Origin: Nocardioides cavernae
Lineage (GTDB): Bacteria > Actinomycetota > Actinomycetes > Propionibacteriales > Nocardioidaceae
Length of the DNA stretch: 64,000 nucleotides
Direction: 5' to 3'
NCBI RefSeq assembly: GCF_013410035.1
Contig: NZ_JACCBW010000001.1
Coordinates: 124,001 to 188,000 of the forward strand
Positions within the stretch are counted from its first letter, which is position 1, and each line of letters opens with the position of its first letter. The notes beneath the pieces were generated by a model. It was given only the letters and a program-made list of their open reading frames with translations. It ran no database searches and was not told the origin of the DNA. Below, piece after piece: positions 38,292 through 47,059 of this stretch. The position numbers were made by a program, and so were the translations under genes.

Positions 38292-38978
38292 TCAGGGGCG
38301 CCCGGAGCGGGTGCAGACGCAGTGCCGGTTGCCGTCGGCGTCCTCGAGGACCCAGTACGAGGGCGCGGCGCGGTCGCTCACGAGACGACCACCGGCGGCG
38401 AGCGCGGCCTGCACGCGTCGCTCGCCCTCGTCCTCGGGGACCCAGACGTCGAAGTGCCAGCGCTGCTCGTGGCCCTGCTCGGGCAGGGCCGGGTCGTCCG
38501 GGCTCGGTTCGCCCGGCTCCTGGAACCACAGGCCGGGGACCTGCCCGCTGGGGTCGACGGGCTCGCCGTCCGTGTCCACCTCACCGCCGAAGAGCGCGGC
38601 GTAGAACGGCGCCACGCGCTCGCCGGCCGCGGTGTCCAGTCCCGGCTCGAGCTCGGTCAGTCCGGAGGTGTCCGCCTCGACGCCCGCCTCCGCCGCGCAG
38701 CCGCTGATGCGTCGGGCGAGGTCGACGTCGCGGCTGGTGACGCCACCGACGTCGTGGCTGGACAGGGTGACGATCACCTCCGGGTAGGTCAGCGAGACGT
38801 CGGGGTGGTGGTCGGCCTCCTCGGCCGCCGCGCCGATGCGGTCCACCAGCGCGAGGCCGGTGGCGAAGTCGCCGGTGCGGAAACGGGCACGGATGCCGGT
38901 GCGCAGCAGTCGCCAGTCGTTGAGACCGTCCGTCTCGCGTACCTGCTGGGCGGAGAGCTCCTGCTTCGGGTCAGCCAT
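38292..38978 (-). CDS. 4a-hydroxytetrahydrobiopterin dehydratase fused to a VOC domain
   Basis: A 228-aa protein. Residues 1 to about 100 match pterin-4a-carbinolamine dehydratase (FRTGDFATGLALVDRIG, ADHHPDVSLTY, VTLSSHDVGGVTSRDVDLA), which recycles pterin after aromatic hydroxylation. Residues about 110-228 look like a glyoxalase/VOC domain (PFYAALFGGEV, GLWFQEP, RWHFDVWVPED, YWVLEDADGN). No aromatic hydroxylase gene is in the window, so the dehydratase may have another role. Start ATG 38978. Confidence 0.8.
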   Translation of the reverse strand: MADPKQELSAQQVRETDGLNDWRLLRTGIRARFRTGDFATGLALVDRIGAAAEEADHHPDVSLTYPEVIVTLSSHDVGGVTSRDVDLARRISGCAAEAGVEADTSGLTELEPGLDTAAGERVAPFYAALFGGEVDTDGEPVDPSGQVPGLWFQEPGEPSPDDPALPEQGHEQRWHFDVWVPEDEGERRVQAALAAGGRLVSDRAAPSYWVLEDADGNRHCVCTRSGRP

Positions 38979-39028
38979 GCGCTCGACCCTGCCACGCCCC
39001 ACCGACCGCGGCCACCCTCACGCCGCCC

Positions 39029-40045
39029 TCAGGCCAGCGTCTGCGTGATCTCGCGCGTGTCGCCGTCGACGACGACGCGCGCCAGCGCCCCGTTGACCAG
39101 CGGGAGGTGCGGTGGCACGTGCCCGATCTCGAGGTCCCACACGATCGGCAGGTCGAGGCGACCGAGGGCGTCGAGCACGGCGCCCCGCTGGGTCAGGTCG
39201 GCGTGGTCCGGCGCGCCGGTGCTGCCGACCAGGACCGCCGCCGCCCGGTCGAACCACCCCGCGAGCCGCATCCCGTGCAGGTAGCGACAGATGTCGATCG
39301 CGCCGTCCTCGCAGGCCTCGACGTAGACGACCGTGGGCTCCTCGAAGCCCTCCGCCCACCCGCGGACGTCGCCGTACGGCGTCCCGGCGAGGTGGGCGAT
39401 CGTCTCGATGCAGCCGCCGACGAGGCGCCCGGTGACGTCGAGGCTGCCGCCTCCCTCGAGGTCCCAGCGGCTGCTGCCGACGTGCTTCCACTCCGTCGCG
39501 CGGGTGTCCTCCTCGAAGCGCCACCAGTCCGCCACCAACCCGGAGTCGCGCTGCACGAACGGACCCTCGCCACCGACGAGGTCGAGCCAGTGGAGCAGCC
39601 CGTCCGGGACGGCGTACGGCGTGTCCGCGAGGTTGTCGCCGTGGACGGTCGCCCAGCCGAGGCGGGTCGTGATCGGCACGAGCACGGTCGAGAGGTCGGA
39701 GAAGCCGACCAGCCAGGTGGGCTCTGCGGCGGCCAGTGCGTCCCAGTCGAGGAGGTCGACCAGGTCGATCGCCGTCTCCCCGCCCCACGGCGGCACCACG
39801 CAGCGGATGTCGGGGTCGGTCAGCATCCGGGTCAGCTCGGCCGCCCGCTCGGCGGCCGGAGCCGAGGTGAGGCCCGTGCCGTCCATGCACTCCCCCACCA
39901 CCACGTCGTACCCGCGCCCGCGCAGCCACTCGGCGCTGAACTCGATCCGCTCGGCGCCGGCCCCCACGACTCCTGCGGACGGCGACGTCACGCCGATCGT
40001 GTCGCCCGGTCGGAGGGGCCGTGGGAAGCGGAGGCGCGGGTTCAT
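39029..40045 (-). CDS. S66-family LD-carboxypeptidase / MccF-like protein
   Basis: A 338-aa serine peptidase. LRPGDTIGVTSPSAG at the N-terminus, the nucleophile Ser in GFSDLST, Glu in GGCIETIAHL and His in EIGHVPPHLPLVNGA form the S66 Ser-Glu-His set. Members trim the D-Ala of murein tetrapeptides or cleave microcin C-like adducts (MccF). No other gene nearby separates the two options. Start ATG 40045. Confidence 0.85.
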   Translation of the reverse strand: MNPRLRFPRPLRPGDTIGVTSPSAGVVGAGAERIEFSAEWLRGRGYDVVVGECMDGTGLTSAPAAERAAELTRMLTDPDIRCVVPPWGGETAIDLVDLLDWDALAAAEPTWLVGFSDLSTVLVPITTRLGWATVHGDNLADTPYAVPDGLLHWLDLVGGEGPFVQRDSGLVADWWRFEEDTRATEWKHVGSSRWDLEGGGSLDVTGRLVGGCIETIAHLAGTPYGDVRGWAEGFEEPTVVYVEACEDGAIDICRYLHGMRLAGWFDRAAAVLVGSTGAPDHADLTQRGAVLDALGRLDLPIVWDLEIGHVPPHLPLVNGALARVVVDGDTREITQTLA

Positions 40046-40070
40046 CCGACGATTCTGACAGTGTGTGTCC

Positions 40071-40532
40071 ATGGGTTTCGGCAGGGGTTTCGGCGGCGTC
40101 GTGCAACAGGCCATCCACGCAGGGACGGGGGTCCCGCGCCTCTGGGCCGCGGCGACGCGTGCCGGGCTCGGCCCGACCGGCGCCGTGGAGGTGCTCCGGG
40201 TCTCGCAGGCGGCACTGCAGGCGGCGGCGACGCACGGGCGGGGCGTGCCGGGCCGGACGAACGCCCTGCGCCACTTCATGTGGCAGGCGACGTTGACGGC
40301 GAAGTTCGGGCTCGACGCGGCCCGCTCCATCGCCGACGCGCAGGAGGCGGGGTCGCCGAACCGACGCGACTCACGGGTCGACGCGCACAACAACGCCGCG
40401 GGCCAGGCGTACGGCTCCGAGCACGCCGCGGAGCTCGCCGCCCTGTCCCCGTCCGAGGCGATGACGAGCCTGGTGCCGGTCGCCCTGGCGAAGTGGGAGT
40501 CCGACGAGCTGATCTGGGTCAGACCTCACTGA
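40071..40532 (+). CDS. DUF6973-like protein
   Basis: A 153-aa protein. The stretch TNALRHFMWQATLTAKFG, then ARSIADAQEAG, then DAHNNAAGQAYG resembles the conserved core of DUF6973, which carries His/Asp/Asn residues that may bind metal. Family call is from memory and moderate. The start is ATG 40071 with GTG 40065 as the alternative. Its 3' end overlaps the convergent TetR gene by 14 bp. Confidence 0.6.
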   Translation: MGFGRGFGGVVQQAIHAGTGVPRLWAAATRAGLGPTGAVEVLRVSQAALQAAATHGRGVPGRTNALRHFMWQATLTAKFGLDAARSIADAQEAGSPNRRDSRVDAHNNAAGQAYGSEHAAELAALSPSEAMTSLVPVALAKWESDELIWVRPH

Positions 40533-41121
40533 CCGCCAGGAGGCGGCGTACGGCGTCGCGCAGGGTGCCTGCCTGCTTCTCGGCCGTGAACGCCGCGTCG
40601 GTGGCGAGCCGGCCCAGGAAGCCGTCCAGCACGACGAGCACCCACGACGTCAGGTCGTGGGCGGGGAGGTCGGTGCGGACCTCGCCGGCCTCCTGCGCAC
40701 GGACGATCCACGGCTCGAGCCCGTCCTGGAGCACGCGGGTGTCCTCGTCGAGCGCCGCATCGACCTCCGGCTCCCCCACCACCGCGCCCACGGCGCGCAC
40801 GAAGCCGGGCATCCGCGGGTCGGCCATCTGGGCCGACGTGTGGTCGAGGTAGGCCTCGACCACCGCGATCGGCGACCCGTCAGCCGGGCACGCCGCGAAC
40901 CACGCGCGGGTCTCGTCGGTGCCGAGGGCCAGGATGGCGAGGAGCAGCGACTGCTTCGTCGGGAAGTAGTGGAAGAAGGTGCCGGACCCGATGCCCGCCC
41001 GCCGGCAGATGGCGGCCGTCGACGTGCCGGCGTACCCGGACTCGGCGAAGCAGGTCAGGGCGGCATCGATGATGAGCAGCCGCCTGGCGCGGTGCTTCTC
41101 GGGGTCGACGGTGCGGGCCAC
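40519..41121 (-). CDS. TetR-family transcriptional regulator
   Basis: A 200-aa regulator. The N-terminal helix-turn-helix is ALTCFAESGYAGTSTAAICRRAGIGSGTFFHYF (seen as TSTAAICRRAGIGSGTFFHY), followed by an all-helical ligand domain. It is divergent from the membrane-protein gene at 41168, with an imperfect palindrome between them, so that gene is its most likely target along with itself. Confidence 0.9.
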   Translation of the reverse strand: MARTVDPEKHRARRLLIIDAALTCFAESGYAGTSTAAICRRAGIGSGTFFHYFPTKQSLLLAILALGTDETRAWFAACPADGSPIAVVEAYLDHTSAQMADPRMPGFVRAVGAVVGEPEVDAALDEDTRVLQDGLEPWIVRAQEAGEVRTDLPAHDLTSWVLVVLDGFLGRLATDAAFTAEKQAGTLRDAVRRLLAVSEV

Positions 41122-41138
41122 GGCTTCTCGTTCCCTTT

Positions 41139-41160
41139 AGTGGAGTACGTGCTCTAGTAT
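41139..41160. promoter_or_regulatory. Imperfect palindrome between TetR gene and its divergent neighbour
   Basis: TAGTGGAGTACGTGCTCTAGTA has a GAGTACGTGCTC core that is palindromic apart from two positions. It lies 8 bp from the rightward ATG 41168 and 18 bp from the TetR start, as expected for a TetR operator. Confidence 0.45.
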
Positions 41161-41167
41161 TGCACGC

Positions 41168-41809
41168 ATGGCGGAGACCGAACGCTGGCACCTGGCGCTG
41201 GACGACCACGAGCACGTCGTGGAGGTCACGCGCGGGGCGCTGGTCCGCGAGGCCGTGTGGAGCCGTGACGGGAGCGAGGTCGGGCGGAAGAAGACCTCCG
41301 ACGAGACGATCGTGATCGCCCCCGAGGGCGCCGGCGGTGCCGTACGGCTGAAGTTCCCGATGGCGGGGCCCGCCCGACGGGTGACGTTGCACGGGTCCGA
41401 GGCCGAGGCGCACACCGGGCTGGGCGGCTCCGACCTCGAGCCGGAGGCCGGGTCGAGGGCGGCGGCGCGGGCCGAGTGGATCGGGCGGCACCCGCACCTG
41501 CACACCGTGCGCCAGACGGCGATCGCGGCGGCCGGCGTGGGTGTGCCGATCCTGCTCGTCTGGCTCCTGACGCTCGTCCCGTGGCCGAGCGTCGACCTCC
41601 CGTCGATCCCCTGGCCCGACCTGCCGGCCATCCCCTGGCCCGACGTCGACCTGCCGTCGATCCCGTGGCCCGACCTGCCCGACCTGCCCGACCTGCCGGG
41701 GTGGGTCGACGACGTGCGGAAGTGGGCCATCCCGATCCTCATCGCGTTCTTCGTCGCCCGTGGCGAGGTGAAGCGGCGCAGGAAGGCGGAGGAGAAGGAG
41801 GCGGAGTAG
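41168..41809 (+). CDS. Membrane protein with tandem PWPD repeats
   Basis: A 213-aa protein of no family I recognise. Residues 1 to about 100 are soluble and beta-like (WHLALDDHEHVVEVTRG). Two hydrophobic segments (VGVPILLVWLLTLV and WAIPILIAFFV) flank a loop of tandem units IPWPD, LPSIPWPDLP and LPDLPDLPG, which is extended and acidic. The tail is Lys/Glu/Arg-rich. Its stop codon TAG is the first three bases of a palindromic repeat. Divergence from TetR suggests that it is the regulated gene. Confidence 0.65.
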   Translation: MAETERWHLALDDHEHVVEVTRGALVREAVWSRDGSEVGRKKTSDETIVIAPEGAGGAVRLKFPMAGPARRVTLHGSEAEAHTGLGGSDLEPEAGSRAAARAEWIGRHPHLHTVRQTAIAAAGVGVPILLVWLLTLVPWPSVDLPSIPWPDLPAIPWPDVDLPSIPWPDLPDLPDLPGWVDDVRKWAIPILIAFFVARGEVKRRRKAEEKEAE

Positions 41810-41846
41810 GTCTCGATACGCTCGTGCCTCGCTACTCGACCACCTA
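41807..41846. repeat. Palindromic repeat (family 1) carrying the stops of two convergent genes
   Basis: This 40-bp element runs TAGGTCTCGATACGC...TACTCGACCACCTA, the same family as 160-200 and 31804-31842 in the opposite orientation and slightly shortened. TAG at 41807-41809 ends the membrane-protein gene. CTA at 41844-41846 is TAG for the convergent deaminase gene. Confidence 0.8.
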
Positions 41847-42305
41847 TGAGGACCAGGCCGTGAGGCGCTCGCGGTCGTGCTCGCCGTGCGGCCAGACGGC
41901 CCGGACCACCCCCGCGGCGGCCAGCGCCTTGCGGCAGCCCGGGCACGGCGGGTCGGTGATGTAGGCCGTGGCTCCCTTGGTGTCGCGGGTGGCGAAGAGG
42001 AGCGCGTTGACCTCGGCGTGGATGGCGATGCAGAAGCCCGGGGTGCCGGGGCGGTCGTAGTCGCCGAGCCCGGGGACGGCGTCGTACCCCAGCTGCCCGC
42101 GTGGGCAGGCACCCATCAGGCAGTCGTCCTCGCCGGGCGCGGCGCCGTTGTAGCCGGTGGCGATGATGCGGTGGTCGATGGTGAGGACGGCGCCGACACG
42201 GCGTCGCGTGCACTTGGCGCGGGCGGCCACGGCGGTGGCGATGCCGAGGAAGTAGTCGTCCCATCCCGGGACCGCGGTGCCGGGATGCTCGAGGTCGGTG
42301 CTCAC
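41844..42305 (-). CDS. Deoxycytidylate (dCMP) deaminase-type zinc deaminase
   Basis: A 153-aa CDA-superfamily enzyme. Zinc ligands are HAEVNALLF and PCPGCRKAL; CTRRRVGAVLT, GYNGAAPGEDDC and GACPRGQ match dCMP deaminases, which make dUMP for thymidylate synthesis. Start is GTG 42305, overlapping the VOC gene stop as GTGA. Last gene of the ilvD-kynU unit; its stop lies in a palindromic repeat. Confidence 0.85.
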   Translation of the reverse strand: MSTDLEHPGTAVPGWDDYFLGIATAVAARAKCTRRRVGAVLTIDHRIIATGYNGAAPGEDDCLMGACPRGQLGYDAVPGLGDYDRPGTPGFCIAIHAEVNALLFATRDTKGATAYITDPPCPGCRKALAAAGVVRAVWPHGEHDRERLTAWSS

Positions 42306-42718
42306 GGGAGCACAGACTGCCCGATCTCCTGCGGGTTGTAGGCGACTTCCCAGCGGAACCCGTCGGGGTCGGCGAAGTAGCCCGAGTAGCCGCCCCACTC
42401 GCGCTCGCTCGCCTCGCCGATCTCGCTGGCACCCGCCGCCCGGGCCTGCTGTAGCACGGTGTCGACACCCTGGGTGGTGGCGAGGTTGTGCGACAGCGTG
42501 ACCGGGGGGACACCGCCACGCACGGGCGCATGGCCGACCTCGGCGACGAAGCCCGACTCGACCCAGAGGCTCAGGACCAGCTTCTCCGCGACGCGGAACA
42601 TGATCACCTCGCCGGGGACGTCGACCTCCGGCTCCCAGCCCAGCCCGTCGACGTAGAACCGCCGGGTGGCGTCGAGGTCGGACACGACGAGGGTGATGAA
42701 GCTGACGCGCTGGTCCAT
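42302..42718 (-). CDS. VOC (glyoxalase/bleomycin resistance) family protein
   Basis: A 138-aa protein with two beta-alpha-beta-beta-beta units: FITLVVSDLDATRRFYVDGLGW, split here as LVVSDLDATRRFYVDGLGW, and SGYFADPDGFRWEVAYNPQ at the end. Metal-ligand type residues (His, Glu) are present. Substrate unknown. It sits 9 bp after the GNAT gene and overlaps the deaminase gene. Confidence 0.85.
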   Translation of the reverse strand: MDQRVSFITLVVSDLDATRRFYVDGLGWEPEVDVPGEVIMFRVAEKLVLSLWVESGFVAEVGHAPVRGGVPPVTLSHNLATTQGVDTVLQQARAAGASEIGEASEREWGGYSGYFADPDGFRWEVAYNPQEIGQSVLP

Positions 42719-42727
42719 GCTCGGTCC

Positions 42728-43471
42728 TTACTTCTCTGTCTTCTCGGTCTTCTCGGGCGGGCGGGCAGCGAGGCGTACGCGCTGGCGGCCCATGGCGTCG
42801 AAGTTGCGGTCGTCGAGCCAGGCGTCGAGTGCCGCGCGGACGCGTGGCCACTCCTGGTCGGTGATCGAGAACCAGTCGGTGTCGCGGTTGCGGCCCTTGT
42901 AGACGACCGCGTTGCGGAACCGGCCCTCCCAGATGAAGCCGAGGCGGATGGCAGCGCGGCGCGAGGCGGCGTTGAGGCTGTCGCACTTCCACTCGAACCG
43001 GCGGTAGCCGAGCTCGTCGAAGACGTGCCGCATGAGCAGCGCCTGGACCTCGGTGGCGGCGCGGCTGCGCTGCAGCTGGCGGCCGTAGGCGATCCCGCCG
43101 ACCTCGATCGAGCCCATCGCGGGATCGATGCGCATCAAGGAGCAGAACCCGGCGGCCCGCCCGGTCTCGACCGGCACGATCGCGTACATCACCTGGGCGG
43201 GGTCCGCGCTGCCGTGCTCGACGATGGCGGCCATCTCGTCCCGGTCACGGGGGCGCTCCCAGAAGAGGTAGGTCCACAGGGCGTCGTCGTCCTCGCCGCA
43301 CACCGACGCGACGAGGTCGTCGACGTGCTGCGGCCCGATCGGCTCGAGGCGCACCCCCGCACCCGACAGGACGGTCGTGCGGTCGGGCCGGGCGGCCGGC
43401 GTCCAGTCGACGGCGCGTCCGATGCGCTGTCCGTGCGCGTTGGTGCGCGGTTCGGTGGGGTTCTGGCTCAT
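42728..43471 (-). CDS. GNAT-family N-acetyltransferase, RimJ/RimL type
   Basis: A 247-aa protein. It opens with a 35-residue extension, then VRLEPIGPQHVDDLV. The acetyl-CoA region is YGRQLQRSRAATEVQALLM, and FEWKCDSLNAASRRAAIRLGF is the RimJ/RimL-like end. Such enzymes acetylate protein N-termini or small amines. It overlaps the kynU stop as ATGA. C-terminal Lys/Glu repeats (EKTEKTEK) are unusual. Confidence 0.85.
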   Translation of the reverse strand: MSQNPTEPRTNAHGQRIGRAVDWTPAARPDRTTVLSGAGVRLEPIGPQHVDDLVASVCGEDDDALWTYLFWERPRDRDEMAAIVEHGSADPAQVMYAIVPVETGRAAGFCSLMRIDPAMGSIEVGGIAYGRQLQRSRAATEVQALLMRHVFDELGYRRFEWKCDSLNAASRRAAIRLGFIWEGRFRNAVVYKGRNRDTDWFSITDQEWPRVRAALDAWLDDRNFDAMGRQRVRLAARPPEKTEKTEK

Positions 43472-44682
43472 CGCAGGTCACCCAGCACCGTCGCGACGGC
43501 GGCGAGGCCGCGCTCGACCTCGTCGAAGGACGTCGACAGCGGCGACAGCCCGATCCGCAGGCCGCCGGGGTCGCGGTAGTCGGGGATGACGTCGCGCTCC
43601 CAGAGCCGGGCGGTGACCTCCCGCATCCGGTCGTGGTGGAGGGTCACGTGGCCGCCCCGCCGGGCGGGATCGCGCGGCGAGGCCACGGTCACGTCGGGGA
43701 GCGTGGCGTCGGCGACCTCGAGGGCGTACGAGGTCAGCGCGACGGACTTCTCGCGGACGGCCTCGATGCCGGCCTCCTCGACGAGCTCGAGCATGGCCCG
43801 CATGGCGACCATGCCGAGGATCGGTGGGGTGCCGGAGATGAAGCGGCGGATCCCTGCGGCGGGCCGGTAGCCCGGTCCCATCAGGAACGGGTCGGCGTGG
43901 CCCATCCAGCCCTGGATCGGCTGGGTGAGGTCGTCGTGCAGGCGGGCGGCGACGTAGCCGAAGGCGGGCGACCCGGGCCCCCCGTTGAGGTACTTGTAGG
44001 TGCAGCCGACCGCGAGGTCGACGTCCCACTCGTCGAGCAGGACCGGCACCGCGCCTGCGGAGTGGCAGAGGTCCCACAGGACGAGCGCGCCGGCGTCGTG
44101 GGCGATGCGGGTGAGCTCGGGCGCGTCGGCGAGCCAGGCGGACCGGTAGGCCACGTGGTTGAGGACCACCAGGGCGGTGCGCTCCCCCACGACCTCGCGG
44201 AGCTGGTCGGCGCTCACCCCGGCCGAGGTGTCGACCTCGATCCAGCGCAGGGTGAGCCCGCGCTCGGCGGCGATGCCCTCGGCGACGTATCGGTCGGTCG
44301 GGAAGTTGTCGGTGTCGATGACGATCTCGGTGCGACCCGGCTCCGTGCGGGCGACGTGGTCGACGGCCGCCCGCATGAGCTTGTAGAGCCACACGGTCGT
44401 CGAGTCGCCGATCGCCGTCTGGCCGGCCGCTGCGCCGAGCGTGATCCGACCGAGGTCGTCGCCGAGGGTGGTGGGCAGGTCCATCCACTGCTCGTCCCAG
44501 CCGCGGATCAGCCGGCCTCCCCAGTCCTGCCGGACGAAGTCGGCCAACCGCTCGGCGGTCGCGGCCACCGGCCGCCCGAGCGAGTTGCCGTCGAAGTAGA
44601 CGAGGTCTGTCTCGGCGCCGACGAAGCGGTCACGGAAGGCCGCGAGCGGGTCGGACGCGTCGAACTCGGTGGAGGTGCTCAC
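43468..44682 (-). CDS. kynU: Kynureninase
   Basis: A 404-aa PLP enzyme from GTG 44682. It cleaves kynurenine to anthranilate and alanine. VYFDGNSLGRP, STTVWLYKLM, DLCHSAGAVPV and the PLP lysine region GCTYKYLNGGPGSPAF are specific to kynureninase. No other kynurenine-pathway gene is in the window. It sits 17 bp after ilvD and is coupled to the GNAT gene, so it seems to be expressed with branched-chain synthesis. Confidence 0.93.
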   Translation of the reverse strand: MSTSTEFDASDPLAAFRDRFVGAETDLVYFDGNSLGRPVAATAERLADFVRQDWGGRLIRGWDEQWMDLPTTLGDDLGRITLGAAAGQTAIGDSTTVWLYKLMRAAVDHVARTEPGRTEIVIDTDNFPTDRYVAEGIAAERGLTLRWIEVDTSAGVSADQLREVVGERTALVVLNHVAYRSAWLADAPELTRIAHDAGALVLWDLCHSAGAVPVLLDEWDVDLAVGCTYKYLNGGPGSPAFGYVAARLHDDLTQPIQGWMGHADPFLMGPGYRPAAGIRRFISGTPPILGMVAMRAMLELVEEAGIEAVREKSVALTSYALEVADATLPDVTVASPRDPARRGGHVTLHHDRMREVTARLWERDVIPDYRDPGGLRIGLSPLSTSFDEVERGLAAVATVLGDLR

Positions 44683-44699
44683 GCCCCGCAACCTATCCG

Positions 44700-46391
44700 T
44701 CAGTAGCAGACCGCCCCGTGGGCGGCACTCTGGACGACCTTGCGGTACTTGCCGAGCACGCCGCGGGTGTACTTCGGCGGGAGCGGCTCCCAGCCCTCGG
44801 CGCGTGCCGCGAGCTCGGCTTCGTCGACGTGGACGTCGAGCGTCATGTTGCCCACGTCGAGGGTGATCCGGTCGCCGTCGCGCAGGAACGCGATCGGTCC
44901 GCCGTCGCTCGCCTCGGGGGCGATGTGGCCGACGCAGAGCCCGGTCGTGCCGCCGGAGAAGCGGCCGTCGGTGATCAGCAGGACGTCCTTGCCGAGCCCG
45001 GCGCCCTTGATGGCGCCGGTGATGGCGAGCATCTCGCGCATGCCCGGGCCGCCCTTGGGGCCCTCGTAGCGGATCACGACCACGTCGCCGGCCTGGATCG
45101 CACCCTCGGCGAGCGCGTCGAGCGCCTTGCGCTCGCCGTCGAAGACCCGCGCGGTCCCGGTGAAGGTCGAGTCGTCGAAGCCCGCGCTCTTGACCACGGC
45201 CCCGTCTGGGGCGAGCGAGCCCTTGAGGATGGTCAGGCCGCCCGTGGCGTGGATCGGCTTGTCGAGCTCGCGCAGGATCACGCCGTCGAGCGGCTTGGGG
45301 TCGAGCTCGGCGAGGTTCTCCGCCATCGTCTTGCCGGTGCAGGTGAGGACGTCGCCGTGCAGGTGGCCCGCGTCGAGCAGCGCCTTGAGGAGCACCGGGA
45401 TGCCGCCGACGCGGTCGAAGTCGGTCCACACGAACTTGCCGAACGGCTTCATGTCCGCGAGGTGAGGGACCTTCTTGCCGATCCGGGTGAAGTCGTCGAG
45501 CGTCAGCTCGACCTCCGCCTCGCGCGCGATGGCGAGGAGGTGGAGGACGGCGTTGGTCGAGCCGCCGAGGGCCATCGCCATCGCGATGGCGTTCTCGAAG
45601 GCCGGGCGCGTCATGATCTGGCGGGCGGTGATGCCCTGGCGGAGCATCTCGACCACGGCCTCGCCGGACTTGTGCGCGAACCCGTCGCGGCGGCGGTCGA
45701 CGGCCGGCGGGCTCGAGCTGCCCGGCAGCGACATGCCGAGGGCCTCGGCGACGCTGGCCATCGTGTTGGCGGTGTACGCCCCACCGCAGGCGCCTTCTCC
45801 GGGACAGATCGCCCGCTCGACCTTGTCGACCTCCTCGCGCGTGATCTTGCCGGCGAGGCAGGCCCCGACGGCCTCGAAGGCGTCGATGATCGTGACGTCG
45901 CGGCCGTCGACCTGGCCGGGCATGATGGTGCCGGCGTAGAGGAAGACGCTGGCGAGGTCGAGCCGCGCGGCGGCCATCAGCATGCCGGGCAGCGACTTGT
46001 CGCACCCGGCGAGGAGCACCGAGCCGTCGAGGCGCTCGGCCATCATCACGGTCTCGACGGAGTCGGCGATGACCTCGCGGCTGACCAGCGAGAAGTGCAT
46101 GCCCTCGTGGCCCATCGAGATGCCGTCGGAGACGGAGATGGTGCCGAACTCGAGCGGGTAGCCACCACCGGCGTGCACGCCGTTCTTCACTGCCTTGGCG
46201 AGCCGGTCGAGCGACAGGTTGCAGGGGGTGATCTCGTTCCAGCTCGACGCGACGCCGATCTGGGGCTTGGCCCAGTCGTCGTCACCCATCCCCACGGCCC
46301 GGAGCATCCCGCGAGCCGCGGTCGCCTGGAGGCCGTCCGTGACGTCGCGGCTGCGGGGCTTGATGTCGGGTCCGTCGGCTGCGTGGGTCAT
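44700..46391 (-). CDS. ilvD: Dihydroxy-acid dehydratase
   Basis: The 563-aa Fe-S enzyme removes water from dihydroxy acids to give the 2-oxo acids of Val and Ile. The cluster cysteines are in [10 protein letters not shown] and [16 protein letters not shown]; the N-terminal [11 protein letters not shown]ys is also present. The length (about 560) is the short, actinobacterial-type form. Start ATG 46391 overlaps the XRE-type regulator gene as ATGA. Confidence 0.96.
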   Translation of the reverse strand: MTHAADGPDIKPRSRDVTDGLQATAARGMLRAVGMGDDDWAKPQIGVASSWNEITPCNLSLDRLAKAVKNGVHAGGGYPLEFGTISVSDGISMGHEGMHFSLVSREVIADSVETVMMAERLDGSVLLAGCDKSLPGMLMAAARLDLASVFLYAGTIMPGQVDGRDVTIIDAFEAVGACLAGKITREEVDKVERAICPGEGACGGAYTANTMASVAEALGMSLPGSSSPPAVDRRRDGFAHKSGEAVVEMLRQGITARQIMTRPAFENAIAMAMALGGSTNAVLHLLAIAREAEVELTLDDFTRIGKKVPHLADMKPFGKFVWTDFDRVGGIPVLLKALLDAGHLHGDVLTCTGKTMAENLAELDPKPLDGVILRELDKPIHATGGLTILKGSLAPDGAVVKSAGFDDSTFTGTARVFDGERKALDALAEGAIQAGDVVVIRYEGPKGGPGMREMLAITGAIKGAGLGKDVLLITDGRFSGGTTGLCVGHIAPEASDGGPIAFLRDGDRITLDVGNMTLDVHVDEAELAARAEGWEPLPPKYTRGVLGKYRKVVQSAAHGAVCY

Positions 46392-47059
46392 GCCAGCAGG
46401 CTAGTGGGCCCCCCTTCTCCCCACGCGCCGCGTCTCATCCGCCGCCACTCCTCGCGGACCTCGTCGCGCCACTCCATCTCGGCGACGAGCTGGTGGAGCG
46501 CGGGGTGGTCGTCCGGGACGCCCCACCGCGTCCGCTCGAAGTCCTTCCACCGCTGCGAGGTGCGGTAGCCGATCCCCGGGTCCTTCGCCCGCCGCGACCG
46601 CTTCTCCTGCTCGAGAGCGTGCGCCGAGGTCCACGTCCTCATGGCGCGCGGGAGCCACCACCCCGTGACCCGCAGGTCCGTGTGGGCGGGATACCTGCGT
46701 CCGCCGCGGTCGCGCGCCCCGTCGTCGCGCATCCCCTCGACCACCTCACCGCTCGCACCGTCGCGCACGGTGACCTCGAGACCAGCCAGGTCCAGCAGCA
46801 GCTGCATCATCGAGACCCGCGGGCTCGTACGACCCGTCTCCCACCGGGCGACGGCCGACTGGGACACGTCGAGGAGCTCCGCGAGCCCACGCTGCGACAG
46901 GTCCAGGATCCGACGGATCCGCCTGACCAGCCCGGGTACCCCACCCGGGAACGGGCCCATCGCCCACCACTCCTTCTCGGCCTCGGTCCACGGCAGCACG
47001 TCCCAGGCCGACCCACCGTCGTCCTCACCGCCCCGCACCCCGCCCCGTTGCTCCGCCAT
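46388..47059 (-). CDS. XRE-family helix-turn-helix protein upstream of ilvD
   Basis: A 223-aa protein from ATG 47059, with GGAGG 8 nt upstream. The XRE domain is at about residues 45-95 ([33 protein letters not shown]). The C-terminal part is Arg/Trp-rich ([29 protein letters not shown]) and resembles no sensor I recognise. Its stop overlaps ilvD (ATGA), so the unit begins here. It may regulate its own operon. Confidence 0.75.
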   Translation of the reverse strand: MAEQRGGVRGGEDDGGSAWDVLPWTEAEKEWWAMGPFPGGVPGLVRRIRRILDLSQRGLAELLDVSQSAVARWETGRTSPRVSMMQLLLDLAGLEVTVRDGASGEVVEGMRDDGARDRGGRRYPAHTDLRVTGWWLPRAMRTWTSAHALEQEKRSRRAKDPGIGYRTSQRWKDFERTRWGVPDDHPALHQLVAEMEWRDEVREEWRRMRRGAWGEGGPTSLLA

